Shown here piece by piece: positions 35,570 to 45,824 of a stretch of DNA of 64,000 nt. The number at the start of each line of letters is the position of its first letter. Position 1 is the first letter of the stretch. The translations under genes were made by a program, and so were the position numbers. This DNA comes from Neokomagataea anthophila. Lineage in GTDB: Bacteria > Pseudomonadota > Alphaproteobacteria > Acetobacterales > Acetobacteraceae. Below the pieces are notes generated by a model, which did no database searches, was not told the DNA's origin, and was given only the letters and a program-made list of their open reading frames with translations. The stretch spans positions 1 to 64,000 of the forward strand of contig NZ_JAGRQH010000001.1 in NCBI RefSeq assembly GCF_018122595.1, written 5' to 3'.

Positions 35570-35971
35570 ATGCTGATCGGAGAATTTTCAAAGCGAACCG
35601 GACTCAGTATCGCAACGATCCGGTTCTATATTCGCAAGGGGTTGCTTGCGCCTGAGGACGGGCGGTCAGGGGGCCGTAATCCATATGCACACTTTATAGA
35701 GCGTGATGTGCAGATCGCCGCGATGATCCGTTTCGGTCAATCCCTCGGCATGTCACTCAAGGAAATTGCCAAGGTCCAGAACGAGATGCAGCAAGCTGAC
35801 ATATCCCGCGAACGCACCGTGGAGCTTATGGACTTGCAGTTGCAGGCGATCGAACTCAAAGCCAAAGATCTGAGGGTTATGGCCGACTACCTGCGTACCA
35901 AACGTGACTGGATTGCCGCTGGAAAGCTTGGCGACGAACCGTCACTGGCTTGTAACGCACTATCTCGTTAA
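35570..35971 (+). CDS. MerR-family transcriptional regulator
   Basis: A 133-residue regulator: winged helix-turn-helix MLIGEFSKRTGLSIATIRFYIRKGLL, then a long dimerising coiled coil (about 75-115, EMQQADISRERTVELMDLQL) and a short C-terminus. No cysteine cluster for metals is visible; the only Cys is near the end (LACNALSR), so an organic or redox signal is more likely than a metal. It is divergent from the reductase gene, with the palindromic operator between. G/C-rich codon use matches the reductase and differs from flanking genes. Confidence 0.9.
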   Translation: MLIGEFSKRTGLSIATIRFYIRKGLLAPEDGRSGGRNPYAHFIERDVQIAAMIRFGQSLGMSLKEIAKVQNEMQQADISRERTVELMDLQLQAIELKAKDLRVMADYLRTKRDWIAAGKLGDEPSLACNALSR

Positions 35972-36040
35972 AAAAATCATCACATGGCCGGTCCAAAATC
36001 AACGGAGAGCCATGCATAAGCCCTGCCCCTCAGTCCAACA

Positions 36041-36988
36041 CTACGCCGAATGACCGCACGCGCTAAACACATTCCAACCTGTTTCTTGCACCAAGCGTTC
36101 CAGCGCTAATGTTCCAAGCAAGGAATTCCCTTGCGCATTCAAACCGGGGGACCACACCGCGACCGAAGCCACACCGGGCGTAATCGCTAAAATACCGCCC
36201 CCAACACCAGATTTTCCCGGCAGCCCAACACGAATAGCAAACGCGCCCGAACCATCGTAATGGCCACACATCATCATCAAAGCGAGAACCGTCTGGGCAT
36301 GACGCCGGGACATCACGCGCTCTCCCGTCCGTGGGTTTATACCCCCCGTCATGAGGTAAGCCCCCATTTCCGCCAGTTGGCCACAGCTCATTGTCAGCGC
36401 ACATTGATGGAAATAAAAATCCAACGTCCGCTCAACCGGGTTTAAAATATTATCGAAATTCCGCATGTAATTACCAAGGGCCAAATTGCGGAACCCCGTC
36501 TCAGCCTCCTGCTGCGCCATCTCCCGATCAATAACGACCGATGCCGGATCACGCGCCAGCGGGCGCAGAAGATTCAATAACGCATCTTCAGCACCCGTGC
36601 GCCCAAAACAAGACACCAAAATATCCGACACAACAATCGCACCGGCATTAATGAATGGATTCCGTGGAATACCGTGCTCACTCTCCAACTGAATAATCGA
36701 GTTGAAAGCACTCCCCGAAGGTTCCTGCCGCACACGCTGCCACAGGCTGTCCCCCACCGCATCCAACGCTAACGTCAGCCCAAACACTTTCGAGACACTC
36801 TGAATAGAAAAAGGCTCATCCGCATCACCAAAACGATGAAACGTTCCGTCAGCCTCAATAACAGCCATGCCAAATTTGGACGGGTCCACACAGGCCAGTG
36901 GCGGAATATAATTAGCAACCTGCCCGCGTTCCACGACACCCCGCATATCGTTAACAATACGCGGAAGAATTTCCTGTAACGCCGTCAT
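36041..36988 (-). CDS. glsA: Glutaminase A
   Basis: Hydrolyses glutamine to glutamate and ammonia; the fold is beta-lactamase-like. The 315-residue protein has the Ser-x-x-Lys catalytic pair S64-V-S-K67 in [14 protein letters not shown] in FNSIIQLE, and the family segments [13 protein letters not shown] and [13 protein letters not shown]. Its ATG overlaps the cysG stop (ATGA), so it is translated with siroheme synthase. This enzyme can release ammonia and support acid resistance, relevant for an acid-producing organism, but that is an inference. Confidence 0.95.
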   Translation of the reverse strand: MTALQEILPRIVNDMRGVVERGQVANYIPPLACVDPSKFGMAVIEADGTFHRFGDADEPFSIQSVSKVFGLTLALDAVGDSLWQRVRQEPSGSAFNSIIQLESEHGIPRNPFINAGAIVVSDILVSCFGRTGAEDALLNLLRPLARDPASVVIDREMAQQEAETGFRNLALGNYMRNFDNILNPVERTLDFYFHQCALTMSCGQLAEMGAYLMTGGINPRTGERVMSRRHAQTVLALMMMCGHYDGSGAFAIRVGLPGKSGVGGGILAITPGVASVAVWSPGLNAQGNSLLGTLALERLVQETGWNVFSACGHSA

Positions 36989-38418
36989 TGCCTAACCTCC
37001 TCAGGGGACACAACCCGGTGGTCCACAACCTTGCCAACAATCACCAATGCCGGAGAAGCGACACCAGCCTCCAGCGCCAAGCGCGGCAATGTCCCCACAG
37101 TTCCTACCAACACGCGCTGATCTGGCTGCGTACCACGTTCGACAATGGCTGCCGGCCAATCATGGGGCAAACCATGCTCAGACAACCCATCCATCGCACG
37201 CTGTAACGACGAAACCCCCATATAAATCACAACCGTTTGTCGACGGTCCGCCATATCCTTCCAAGGCAAATCCAACACGCCATCTGCTTTGGCATGCCCC
37301 GTCACAAACAAGCAGGCCTGCGCACAATCACGATGCGTCAGCGGAATACCGGCATACGCCGCACAGCCACTCGCTGCCGTAATCCCCGGTACAACCCGGA
37401 AGCGCACTCCTGCTTCCAGCAAAGACTCAATTTCTTCACCCCCTCGGCCAAAGATAAAGGGATCCCCACCCTTCAGCCGTAAAACACGCTGCCCCGCATG
37501 CGCATGACGCACCATCTCTGCATTAATCTCTGATTGCGGAAGAGTATGTCGATCACGCTTTTTGCCAACAAAAATTAACTCAGCATCCCGGCGCACACGC
37601 CCCAATAAAGCAGCAGGCAGCAAATTATCGTACAACACAACATCTGCATTTTGCATGTAGTGCAGCGCCTTCAGCGTCAACAAATCCGGGTCGCCCGGCC
37701 CTGCCCCAACAAGCCACACTTCCCCCGCCCGCCCATACCCATCGAGCAAACTCTGTAAAACACAGTCAGCCCCAACGTGATCTCCAGCGCGTGCGGCATC
37801 AGCCCCCGGACCATCCAAAAAATCTTCCCAAACACGCTTCCGGTCTTGCGTTTCTGGCCAGCGCGCTGAAACACGCGGCCGCCGAGACTGCATATACTCT
37901 GCCAAACGCCCTGTGCCTTCAGGCAACCATGCCTCAATTTCTTGACGCAAGCGCCGGGCCAAAACTGGCGCACCACCCGCAGTAGCAATGGAGACACGCA
38001 CCATGCCACGGCGCACTTGCGCTGGCGTAATAAAGGTCGAAGGCTCAGGGTCATCCACTGCGCATACCGGAATACCCATGCGCTCTGCCATCGCCGCTAC
38101 CACGCGGTTCACCGCCCGATCATCCGTCGCTGCATAAACAAGGCGACACCCCGGCATTAAACCCTCCAGAAGCGCCTCATCAACACGCCCACCAACATGG
38201 AGTGCCTGCCCAGAATCAACCCATTCCTGCACACCCGGGATCAACCGATCCGCCACGATCTCAATACGCGCACCGTGATCTAACAGGAGCCGCCCTTTAT
38301 TAATGGCCACTTCACCGCCACCCACAAGCAACACACGTGCCCCTTCAATACGCACCGAAATCGGGAACCATCCCGTTTCAATCGGGGAAAGGGGTTTATC
38401 AGCGTCCATCTTGTCCAT
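36985..38418 (-). CDS. cysG: Siroheme synthase CysG (fused)
   Basis: A 477-residue trifunctional enzyme that makes siroheme from uroporphyrinogen III. Residues 1-210 are the NAD-dependent dehydrogenase/ferrochelatase half ([35 protein letters not shown]). From about 230 ([18 protein letters not shown]) the chain is a SAM-dependent uroporphyrinogen methyltransferase, with [17 protein letters not shown] and [21 protein letters not shown] (in pieces). Siroheme serves sulfite and nitrite reductases. It overlaps glsA by 4 bp. Confidence 0.97.
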   Translation of the reverse strand: MDKMDADKPLSPIETGWFPISVRIEGARVLLVGGGEVAINKGRLLLDHGARIEIVADRLIPGVQEWVDSGQALHVGGRVDEALLEGLMPGCRLVYAATDDRAVNRVVAAMAERMGIPVCAVDDPEPSTFITPAQVRRGMVRVSIATAGGAPVLARRLRQEIEAWLPEGTGRLAEYMQSRRPRVSARWPETQDRKRVWEDFLDGPGADAARAGDHVGADCVLQSLLDGYGRAGEVWLVGAGPGDPDLLTLKALHYMQNADVVLYDNLLPAALLGRVRRDAELIFVGKKRDRHTLPQSEINAEMVRHAHAGQRVLRLKGGDPFIFGRGGEEIESLLEAGVRFRVVPGITAASGCAAYAGIPLTHRDCAQACLFVTGHAKADGVLDLPWKDMADRRQTVVIYMGVSSLQRAMDGLSEHGLPHDWPAAIVERGTQPDQRVLVGTVGTLPRLALEAGVASPALVIVGKVVDHRVVSPEEVRQ

Positions 38419-38608
38419 CAGTCTTGCAAGTCACGGTCTTTCTCTCACTATACACAGCCACTCAGCCGCGCAAAGGACCACAAGAAACATCCCCTTAGCC
38501 TTGCCGTCTTCGCTCGCGTCAGATACCTCATAAACATAAGATTTTTATGGCGTGTCATTACTTTATCACTATGCCACCACCCACAGTAGAACACGCCCAA
38601 GGAGACCC

Positions 38609-39211
38609 ATGGACGCGACCAACACCGCAGACAGCCACCTTTCTCATCACAGCATCGAGAAAAGACTGACCTTCCTGCGCGAAGCTTCGCGCCTAAAGGA
38701 TGTGCTGCGCCGAGCCTATACACTCAATGGCTTACCGGAAAGCACTGCCGCTCATAGCTGGGGCTTATGCCTCATGGTTATGACATTCGCAGACCAGCTC
38801 CCTCCAGAAATCGATCTTACAAAACTCTTCAAACTCTGCATTCTACACGATCTCGGTGAGGCTATTCACGGCGATATTCCCGCAACCTCACTAACAGCAT
38901 CCGCCACCAAAAGTACGCAAGAACGCACCGACCTACTGACCGTCATGGAAACCTTACCGGACGACCTTAAAGCCGATTTTTTAGCCCTCTGGGATGACTA
39001 CGAGAACGCCACCTCAGCCGAAGCAAAACTCGCCAAAGCCTTCGATAAGCTCGAAACCATCTCCCAACATATCAACGGTACAAACCCTGACGATTTTGAC
39101 CACCGCTTCAACCTGCATTACGGCCGAAAATACACCGATGGCACCCCACTCACCCGCGCCATACGGACCATCTTGGATGAAACAACCACGCGCCTCAGCG
39201 CCACCCCTTAA
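38609..39211 (+). CDS. HD-domain phosphohydrolase (YfbR/HDDC2-like 5'-nucleotidase group)
   Basis: A 200-residue metal-dependent phosphohydrolase. The start at 38609 has AAGGAG upstream; the frame extends further 5' without such a site. The HD metal set is visible as H in ESTAAHSWGLCLM, the HD pair in ILHDLGEAIHGD and a distal D in AKAFDKLETISQH. The LGEAIHGDIPA sequence is typical of the YfbR/HDDC2 deoxynucleotidase group, so a deoxynucleoside monophosphate is the likely substrate. It precedes the glycosyltransferase gene by 12 bp. Confidence 0.85.
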   Translation: MDATNTADSHLSHHSIEKRLTFLREASRLKDVLRRAYTLNGLPESTAAHSWGLCLMVMTFADQLPPEIDLTKLFKLCILHDLGEAIHGDIPATSLTASATKSTQERTDLLTVMETLPDDLKADFLALWDDYENATSAEAKLAKAFDKLETISQHINGTNPDDFDHRFNLHYGRKYTDGTPLTRAIRTILDETTTRLSATP

Positions 39212-39223
39212 GGCCTGACCACT

Positions 39224-40159
39224 ATGAACCAGCCCCGCATCGCTGTCCTTATTCCGTGCTATAATGAAAGCGTTGCCATCGGGCAGGTCATCCAAGACTT
39301 CCGTCGCGCCCTGCCAGATGCCCCAATTTATGTCTATGACAATAACTCGACCGACAATACCATTGCGGTCGCCCAAGCGGCCGGTGCCCTGATCCGTACC
39401 GAAACGCTTCAAGGCAAAGGGCACGTCATCCGCCGCATGTTCGCGGATATCGATGCTGATTATTATGTCCTCGTCGATGGTGACGCCACTTATGAAGCTG
39501 CCGCCGCCCCACGCCTCCTCGCCCTAGCACAAAGCCAAGGTCTGGATATGGTCAATGCCGCCCGTGTGACTGATCAAAGCAGCGCGTATCGGCGCGGCCA
39601 CGTCACCGGAAACCGCGCCTTAACCGGTATCGTCACCCATATTTTCGGACGCCGCCTTACCGATATGCTGTCCGGCTATCGGGTCTTTTCCAAGCGTTTC
39701 GTGAAATCTTTCCCAGCCTTGTCATCCGGCTTTGAAACCGAGACAGAACTCACCGTGCATGCTCTTGAACTCTGCATGCCCATTGGGGAACTCCCCACGC
39801 GCTATAGCGAGCGCCCTCCCGGTTCCACCTCAAAATTACGTACCTACCGCGACGGCTTTCGCATTTTAAAAACAATCCTCACCTTAGTGAAGCAAGAACG
39901 TCCCATTCTTTTTTTCAGTACGCTGGGCTTTTCTCTTAGCTTACTTTCTGTCGCCCTCGGCGCTCCAGTCATCATGACCTACTTAAAAACAGGCCTCGTC
40001 CCACGCCTACCGACCGCCCTGCTCTCCACGGGCCTGATGACACTATCCGCCTTATCTTTCACCTGCGGACTCATTTTGGACAGCGTTACACTCGCGCGCA
40101 AAGAACAGAAAAGAATGATTTATCTCTCTTACGCCCCACCCCCACACAACATAATGTAA
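39224..40159 (+). CDS. Family 2 glycosyltransferase with C-terminal membrane segments
   Basis: A 311-residue enzyme. The GT-A domain shows IAVLIPCYNESVAIGQV, DNNSTDNT and the metal-binding VLVDGDATY, in the pattern of dolichol-phosphate mannose synthase or undecaprenyl-phosphate glycosyltransferases. LSGYRVFSKRFVKSFP is a typical acceptor-side motif. Two hydrophobic helices (about 235-265 and 270-295) anchor the C-terminus. It probably moves a sugar from a nucleotide donor to a polyprenyl-phosphate carrier; the sugar is unknown. It is coupled with the HD protein gene. Confidence 0.88.
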   Translation: MNQPRIAVLIPCYNESVAIGQVIQDFRRALPDAPIYVYDNNSTDNTIAVAQAAGALIRTETLQGKGHVIRRMFADIDADYYVLVDGDATYEAAAAPRLLALAQSQGLDMVNAARVTDQSSAYRRGHVTGNRALTGIVTHIFGRRLTDMLSGYRVFSKRFVKSFPALSSGFETETELTVHALELCMPIGELPTRYSERPPGSTSKLRTYRDGFRILKTILTLVKQERPILFFSTLGFSLSLLSVALGAPVIMTYLKTGLVPRLPTALLSTGLMTLSALSFTCGLILDSVTLARKEQKRMIYLSYAPPPHNIM

Positions 40160-40504
40160 CCATATATTAAATTTTAAGTTAATAAATAAAAATTAATAAC
40201 AACAGACATCATATTGTCATCTATATTATTAGTATAATTTCTTCATCGATATATTTTTTATAATTAATTAAATAAAAAATATATCACTATACTTAAATAA
40301 TACACCAAAAAAATTTAAAATTACTCAAATAAAATTAAAATAAATACCTAAATAAAACCTTCACATAAATCATGTTGTTTTTTTTATATCCCTGAAATAT
40401 TTCAAACACACCGCACAGGACGTTATGAAGACATAAGCAATGAGTAATGTTGATCTGTTTTCAAATTGAAATGTGCAAACTAGACAACAACTCGGAAAAA
40501 TTCG
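40160..40504. other. AT-rich intergenic region upstream of the TonB-dependent receptor
   Basis: About 345 bp of highly AT-rich DNA with many A/T runs separate the glycosyltransferase and receptor genes. It is a plausible regulatory region for the receptor. I find no Fur-box-like inverted repeat with confidence; TTCAAATTGAA at 40459-40469 is an imperfect palindrome only. No RNA or reading frame is supported. Confidence 0.5.
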
Positions 40505-42937
40505 ATGCATATAAAAAAATATATGTACATGTCTTCTGCGGCATTACTATGCTTCACCTCAGCCAATGCTGAAAATGTACATAAAAATCAAAAAATACCA
40601 CAAAACAATACACAGAAAACGATACAAAATACCTCTACAACACCAAAGAAAACAACAACCTCTCCCGCCAAAGCAAGTTCAGGCGGGCTAGAAGACATTG
40701 TTGTTACTGCACAAAAAAGACCTGAAAATCTTCAAAAAACCCCAATCTCTATTTCCGTCATGGGCGCAAAGAGCTTGGCTGATCGTCACGTCATCTCACT
40801 CGTTGATATGGCCGATGGCTCGATCCCATCTCTTCACGTTGAACAGTTCGCTGGCCGTAACTCTGCACTGATCGTCAACATTCGTGGCGTTGGTGTATTG
40901 GGCGATAGTAACCAACCAGCACGAGACCAGGGCGTAGGCGTTTACATCGATGGCGTTTACTTTGCACGACCGCAAGGCCTCGGTGCCGCGATGCTGGACG
41001 TTGCCAATATTGAAGTCCTAAAAGGCCCGCAAGGCACACTCTTTGGGCGTAACACCGAAGGCGGTGCGCTCAACATTGTCACGCGCCGACCATCCGGCAA
41101 GTTCAAGGTCCGTGCCAGCGGCGGAATGGGCAATTACGGCAGCAACCTAGGTGAACTCCACGTTGACCTGCCTGCCTTCCATGACATCGCCGTCAAAATT
41201 GACGCGATGACCGCTCACCGCGATCCCCTGACGGATAACCCACTCACAGGCGCAAGCGGCTTCAACCAATATGACCGCCGGGGTGTACGCGCCGAAGCAA
41301 TGTGGCGCCCAACATCATCGTTCAGTGCTGATTACGCGTATGACAACAACTACGACAGCACGACATCCATTTACAGCCAGCACCTTGCCAACGGCACGAA
41401 CAAACAAGCCGCTCTCGGGGTTATTCAAACCTCACGCGCCAAGACGGCCGTAGCCGGCGTGCCAGAGCAACCCAGCATTGGCAGAACCAGCGGCCATCGC
41501 TTCACGATGGAATGGCAAGCCATTCCAAAGCTCCTGACCCTGCGTTCAATCTCCGCTTACCGCCAACTGACACAGTCTCAATATGACAATGCGGCTGTTT
41601 CATCGAGCATGTCCAACACAAGCGGTGATTTCACAAACTACACCTTCAGCCGTTACAGCTTGGCCAATTTCAAGCAGCACCAGCTGAGCCAAGAAATCCA
41701 AGCTATCGGTGACCTGCCACATCTGCGTTATGTTGGCGGCTTCCTGTACTACCATGAAACGGTCAGTGATAACGCCCAAGCGTTTTACACCAACCAGTTC
41801 ACCAACGCAGCCGGTAGCGCATACCAATTACTCACCGGCCCCGCGTTTAACGACTACTCTTTGCAGCGCGTTGACCGTGCCAGCCACGTCAACACAACCA
41901 GCATCGGTGCCTACGGTCAGGCCACCTACACCCCGTCTATCCTCAGTGAAAAACTTCACCTGACGGGCGGCTTGCGTTGGTCCCGCGACACCAAAGATGG
42001 TCACCTTGGGACCGTCAATGGCGCAGCACCTGTTAACCGTGATGGTGTTAGTGGCCCAATTCCATTGGAAGCAACATGGTCACGTGTTGACCCGATGCTG
42101 AACCTTGGCTTTGATGCTGCCAAGAACCTTTATCTCTACGGCAAATGGAGCACGGGTTACAAATCCGGCGGCGCAAACTCCCGCTCTCAGAACTATGATG
42201 CCTTCGCTCCAGAAAGCATCTCCATGTTCGAAGGCGGCTTGAAATCTGAATTCCTGAACCACCGTATGCGCTTTAACGCCACTGGCTATTACGGAATTTA
42301 CAAAGACATTCAGGTTGATTTCCAACGCCCATACCAAATCGCCAACCAACGTACGAACCGTACAACCATTTCAACCTTTAACGCCCCAGGTGACGGCAAC
42401 GTAAGTGGCGCAGAAACAGAACTGACCTTCATCCCCTATAAGGGCGTTGAAGTTGGCCTGTCCTATGCCTACAACCATGTGCATATCCCACCAACCGCCA
42501 ACCCATATCCAAACGCAAATGGTGTGGTTTTACCTTTGCAGGTTCCCATCTATCAGGTGGTCACCCCTGCACATTCCGGCAGTGCTCAAGTTAATTACAC
42601 CCGCCCATTCGAGCACTTCACTCTGCTGGCCCATGTTGATGGGAACATCAACTCAGGCTTCTACTCCAGCTCTACAGACCCCGTTTACCTAGGCCCTAAC
42701 AATCCACGTAACGTTTACCAACCACGCGGAAATAGCGGTCTTATCGTAAACAGCCGTATTGCCCTCGCTCACGTGCAAGTTGCCAACAGCGCGGCAAAGG
42801 CGACGTTCTCTCTTTGGGCACGTAACCTGTTTAACAAGCAGTATGTTTACGACAAGAGCCTCAGCGTAACGACGGGCCTGCAAGGCTATATCAATGAGCC
42901 TCGTCAGTTCGGCGGCATGGTTGAAGTGGCGTTCTAA
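40505..42937 (+). CDS. TonB-dependent outer-membrane receptor
   Basis: An 810-residue receptor. A signal peptide (MHIKKYMYMSSAALLCFTSANA) is followed by a Lys/Asn/Thr-rich linker of about 35 residues, then the TonB box region (GGLEDIVVTAQKRPENLQK). The plug domain runs to about residue 190 with RGVGVLGDSNQPARDQGVGVYIDGVYFAR (in pieces) and LKGPQGTLFGRNTEGGALNIVTRRPS, and the rest is a 22-strand barrel ending in VEVAF with the terminal aromatic residue. The IVVTAQKR type is found in many substrate classes, so the ligand (iron chelate, carbohydrate or other) is not deducible; no TonB or regulator lies next to it. The long linker is more AT-rich than the barrel. Confidence 0.9.
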   Translation: MHIKKYMYMSSAALLCFTSANAENVHKNQKIPQNNTQKTIQNTSTTPKKTTTSPAKASSGGLEDIVVTAQKRPENLQKTPISISVMGAKSLADRHVISLVDMADGSIPSLHVEQFAGRNSALIVNIRGVGVLGDSNQPARDQGVGVYIDGVYFARPQGLGAAMLDVANIEVLKGPQGTLFGRNTEGGALNIVTRRPSGKFKVRASGGMGNYGSNLGELHVDLPAFHDIAVKIDAMTAHRDPLTDNPLTGASGFNQYDRRGVRAEAMWRPTSSFSADYAYDNNYDSTTSIYSQHLANGTNKQAALGVIQTSRAKTAVAGVPEQPSIGRTSGHRFTMEWQAIPKLLTLRSISAYRQLTQSQYDNAAVSSSMSNTSGDFTNYTFSRYSLANFKQHQLSQEIQAIGDLPHLRYVGGFLYYHETVSDNAQAFYTNQFTNAAGSAYQLLTGPAFNDYSLQRVDRASHVNTTSIGAYGQATYTPSILSEKLHLTGGLRWSRDTKDGHLGTVNGAAPVNRDGVSGPIPLEATWSRVDPMLNLGFDAAKNLYLYGKWSTGYKSGGANSRSQNYDAFAPESISMFEGGLKSEFLNHRMRFNATGYYGIYKDIQVDFQRPYQIANQRTNRTTISTFNAPGDGNVSGAETELTFIPYKGVEVGLSYAYNHVHIPPTANPYPNANGVVLPLQVPIYQVVTPAHSGSAQVNYTRPFEHFTLLAHVDGNINSGFYSSSTDPVYLGPNNPRNVYQPRGNSGLIVNSRIALAHVQVANSAAKATFSLWARNLFNKQYVYDKSLSVTTGLQGYINEPRQFGGMVEVAF

Positions 42938-42970
42938 AACTCCACATCACCTTTCACGAACAACGCCTAC

Positions 42971-43009
42971 CATATGCGCCTCCCCATATAGCGTGGGGAG
43001 GCGCATATG
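42971..43009 (+). terminator. Strong hairpin after the TonB receptor gene
   Basis: CATATGCGCCTCCCC and GGGGAGGCGCATATG form a perfect 15-bp stem with a 9-nt loop, 33 bp after the receptor stop. There is no T-run, yet the stability suggests a transcription end or 3' mRNA-protection role. Confidence 0.75.
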
Positions 43010-43167
43010 CGTTCTGACAAAATACTAGTCACGCAAAAGCGGAAAAGAGGCTGGCCTTAACGCCTCTTCAAACACTCTAGAACACACATATTTACATCCC
43101 GGCACTCAACACACGCTGAGTGGATGATCATGCACAGACCGTCACCAGAACGGTCTTCCCGGTCAAC

Positions 43168-44280
43168 TTAAAGATAATGCCGGTAAAAGCGCGCCCCTAA
43201 GGACGTTAAGATTTCATAGCCAATCGTCCCGCCGCTTGCGGCCAAGCTATCAACCCCTTGGTTCGGCCCCAAAACCGTCAAAACGTCACCCGGCTTTAAG
43301 CTCTCTGGCGCGTCACTAATATCAACCGATACACTGTCCATAGACACGCGCCCGACCAACGGAAAACGCACATCACCACACCATACAGCTGCTTGGCCTG
43401 CTTGAGCACGGAAGAAACCATCCGCATACCCAATACCCAACGTCGCCAAACGCGTGGGCTTTTCAGCCCGCCAGGTCAGCCCATACCCAACACCTGCGCC
43501 CGGCGGTACGGTCCGTATTTGCACCACGCGCGCTTCCAACCGTACAACATGCCCTAAAGCGGGCACGCCATCATTCGGCGCTACGCCATAGAGCGCAGCC
43601 CCCGGCCGCACGAGCTCAAAATGATAATCCGACCCCAAGAAAATACCCGAAGACGCCGCCAAAGAACGCGGCACCCCCGGAAAATGCTCAGCCATTGCGA
43701 TAAAATTACGACGCTGCTGTTCATTCGCTGGATTATCCGGCGTATCGGCACACGCCAAATGGCTCATCACCAAACAGGGCTGAACCCCATCAAAGGCCCC
43801 TTCTACCGCTAAATCCGCAGCAGAAAGACCAAAGCGAGACATCCCACTATCGACCTGCACAGCACACGGCAGTGGCCCACCATGCACAGCACCCAAATCG
43901 GCCCACTCTTTCACCTGCCCCAAATCATTCAAAACCGGGATCAAATGATGTGCATGCATCAAATCGGCACAACCAATCATAAAGCCATGCAACACGAAAA
44001 TACGCGCATGCGGTAAAACCTGACGCAGTTGAACGCCTTCTTGCAGATGCGCCACAAAAAATGTTTTCGCTCCAGCGTTCAATAATGCAGGCGCAATCGC
44101 CGCAGCCCCTAGCCCATATCCGTCTGCTTTCACCACAGCCGCACATTCGGCAGAGCCTGTTATGGAATCTAATTTTTTATAATTTTGCGCCAAAACCTCT
44201 CGGTCAACGCAGAGCCACGCTCCTGCCATCGCTTGAGCTGAAGAAAAAGCACTCGAATCGTCTTGGTTCAGAAATGACAT
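43168..44280 (-). CDS. alr: Alanine racemase
   Basis: PLP-dependent enzyme giving D-alanine for peptidoglycan, 370 residues. The PLP lysine is in AAVVKADGYGLG; the second catalytic residue, Tyr, is in LGIGYADGFFR, and the carboxylate-binding loop GRVSMDSVSVDIS is present. The N-terminal 15 residues (SFLNQDDSSAFSSAQA) extend beyond the normal start. A short GACCGT/ACGGTC hairpin at 43137-43155 lies just after the stop and may end transcription. Confidence 0.96.
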   Translation of the reverse strand: MSFLNQDDSSAFSSAQAMAGAWLCVDREVLAQNYKKLDSITGSAECAAVVKADGYGLGAAAIAPALLNAGAKTFFVAHLQEGVQLRQVLPHARIFVLHGFMIGCADLMHAHHLIPVLNDLGQVKEWADLGAVHGGPLPCAVQVDSGMSRFGLSAADLAVEGAFDGVQPCLVMSHLACADTPDNPANEQQRRNFIAMAEHFPGVPRSLAASSGIFLGSDYHFELVRPGAALYGVAPNDGVPALGHVVRLEARVVQIRTVPPGAGVGYGLTWRAEKPTRLATLGIGYADGFFRAQAGQAAVWCGDVRFPLVGRVSMDSVSVDISDAPESLKPGDVLTVLGPNQGVDSLAASGGTIGYEILTSLGARFYRHYL

Positions 44281-44451
44281 TGCGTGAGAAACCGGCGCTA
44301 AATGAAGAATTGCTCCATAACGGGTAGCGATTTGCCGTAAAAATGCAATATTCCCTCGTTCTACACCATTCCGATTCTGCGGGGCATACCTATATACCCC
44401 CTAAACCAACACGACAGTGATGCCCCTTATTATGAAAGTTTCGCGGAACTA

Positions 44452-45816
44452 ATGCCGGAGTCTGACCTCCCCTCTCAGTCGTTAAAAGCTGGCGGAGTAC
44501 GCCGCGTCATGAAGAACCTTGGCGTGCTTCTCGGTGGCCGTGCTGTTAATGCGCCCCTCAGCCTCGTGCATATCTGGCTAGCAACGCATTTGCTCGGCAG
44601 CTACGGCTTCGGCCTCATCGCCATGATGTACGCCTTTGCGCGCACTATTGGAGATGTTGTCGACTTCCAGTCGTGGCAAACCGTTTTGCAATATGGCTTA
44701 CGCCCCCTGACAGACGGCAATAAACGTGAATTTCAGCGCATTGTGTCGTTCAGCCTCTTCCTAGACATCATCGGCGGCGTTGCAGGCTTGCTCATTGGCG
44801 TCGGCATTAGTGCTTTCGCGATGAAATCTCTCGGCTGGCCACCCGAAATTCATCGTATCGGCATTCTCTATTGCGGCTCTATCCTCTTCATGGCTGCCGC
44901 AACTCCCACGGGGCTTCTGCGCGTCTTTAACCGCTATGACCTTCTGGCCGTCCAAGGCACCATCGCCACCATTATCCGTGTCATCGGCACTGCCAGCATG
45001 CTGTTAACCGGCGCCTCCGTCGCCATTCTTGCGGCGGTTTGGTTCCTTGCGGAAGTCATCGCATGGGGCACGATCTCAGTCATGGCCCTAAAAGAAATGA
45101 CCCGGCGCAACCTCCATACTGGCTTCTCACATGCCTTTGGTGGCGTCATGCGCGACCTAGCACATCGCCGGTTTTCAGAGCATTACCCACGCCTCTGGCG
45201 CTTTGTCTTTTCAACCAACCTGAACTCCACCCTAGCCCTCGCCTTCGGGCATATCGGCACCCTGGTGGTCGGAGCCTTCGTCGGCCCCGCAAGCGCGGGT
45301 TATTACCGTATTGCCAGCCAAATTGCCGCAGGCATCGCCAAGCCCGCAACACTCATTCAAACAACCGTTTACCCCGAAATGGCTCGCTTATGGCGTGACC
45401 GCGCCATGGGTCGCCTCCGCCGCTTAACGGTGCAAGTCGCGCTAACCGCAGGTGCTATTGGCACTGCGTTGCTGCTCATCACTCTCTTTGCTGGCGGCCC
45501 TCTTTTGCGCCTTTATGTCGGGGCCGATGGCGCAATCGCAACACTGCCCGTCACCCTATGGCTCTTAGCCGCTGAAGTCGTCACCGTCTGGGGCCTCCCA
45601 CTCGAACCGCTTCTCTTCACCATTGATCGTTCTGACGCCGCCATCATCGCGCGATGCCTTGAATGTGCGCTTTTCCTGCCGGGCTTGGTTCTCGTTGTGC
45701 AGAAATATGGTTTAAACGGCGTCGGCCCCGCCACACTCGCCGGGGTGACTCTCCTCATCAGCATTCAGCTGATTTTTGTCATACGCACCCCCCTCACCCC
45801 GAAAACAACGGGATAA
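44452..45816 (+). CDS. Oligosaccharide/lipid flippase (MOP superfamily, Wzx-like)
   Basis: A 454-residue protein with about 12 hydrophobic segments. The start region GGVRRVMKNLGVLLGGRAVNAPLSL, then FLAGSYGFGLIA-type and VGPASAGYYRIASQIA motifs are typical of Wzx/polysaccharide-synthesis flippases of the MOP exporter superfamily. It opens a plus-strand gene block with the glycerophosphotransferase-like gene 8 bp downstream. The transported lipid-linked substrate is unknown; the neighbours suggest a glycan, glycerol-phosphate or sphingolipid-linked product. It is divergent from alr. Confidence 0.85.
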   Translation: MPESDLPSQSLKAGGVRRVMKNLGVLLGGRAVNAPLSLVHIWLATHLLGSYGFGLIAMMYAFARTIGDVVDFQSWQTVLQYGLRPLTDGNKREFQRIVSFSLFLDIIGGVAGLLIGVGISAFAMKSLGWPPEIHRIGILYCGSILFMAAATPTGLLRVFNRYDLLAVQGTIATIIRVIGTASMLLTGASVAILAAVWFLAEVIAWGTISVMALKEMTRRNLHTGFSHAFGGVMRDLAHRRFSEHYPRLWRFVFSTNLNSTLALAFGHIGTLVVGAFVGPASAGYYRIASQIAAGIAKPATLIQTTVYPEMARLWRDRAMGRLRRLTVQVALTAGAIGTALLLITLFAGGPLLRLYVGADGAIATLPVTLWLLAAEVVTVWGLPLEPLLFTIDRSDAAIIARCLECALFLPGLVLVVQKYGLNGVGPATLAGVTLLISIQLIFVIRTPLTPKTTG

Positions 45817-45824
45817 CCCCCATT

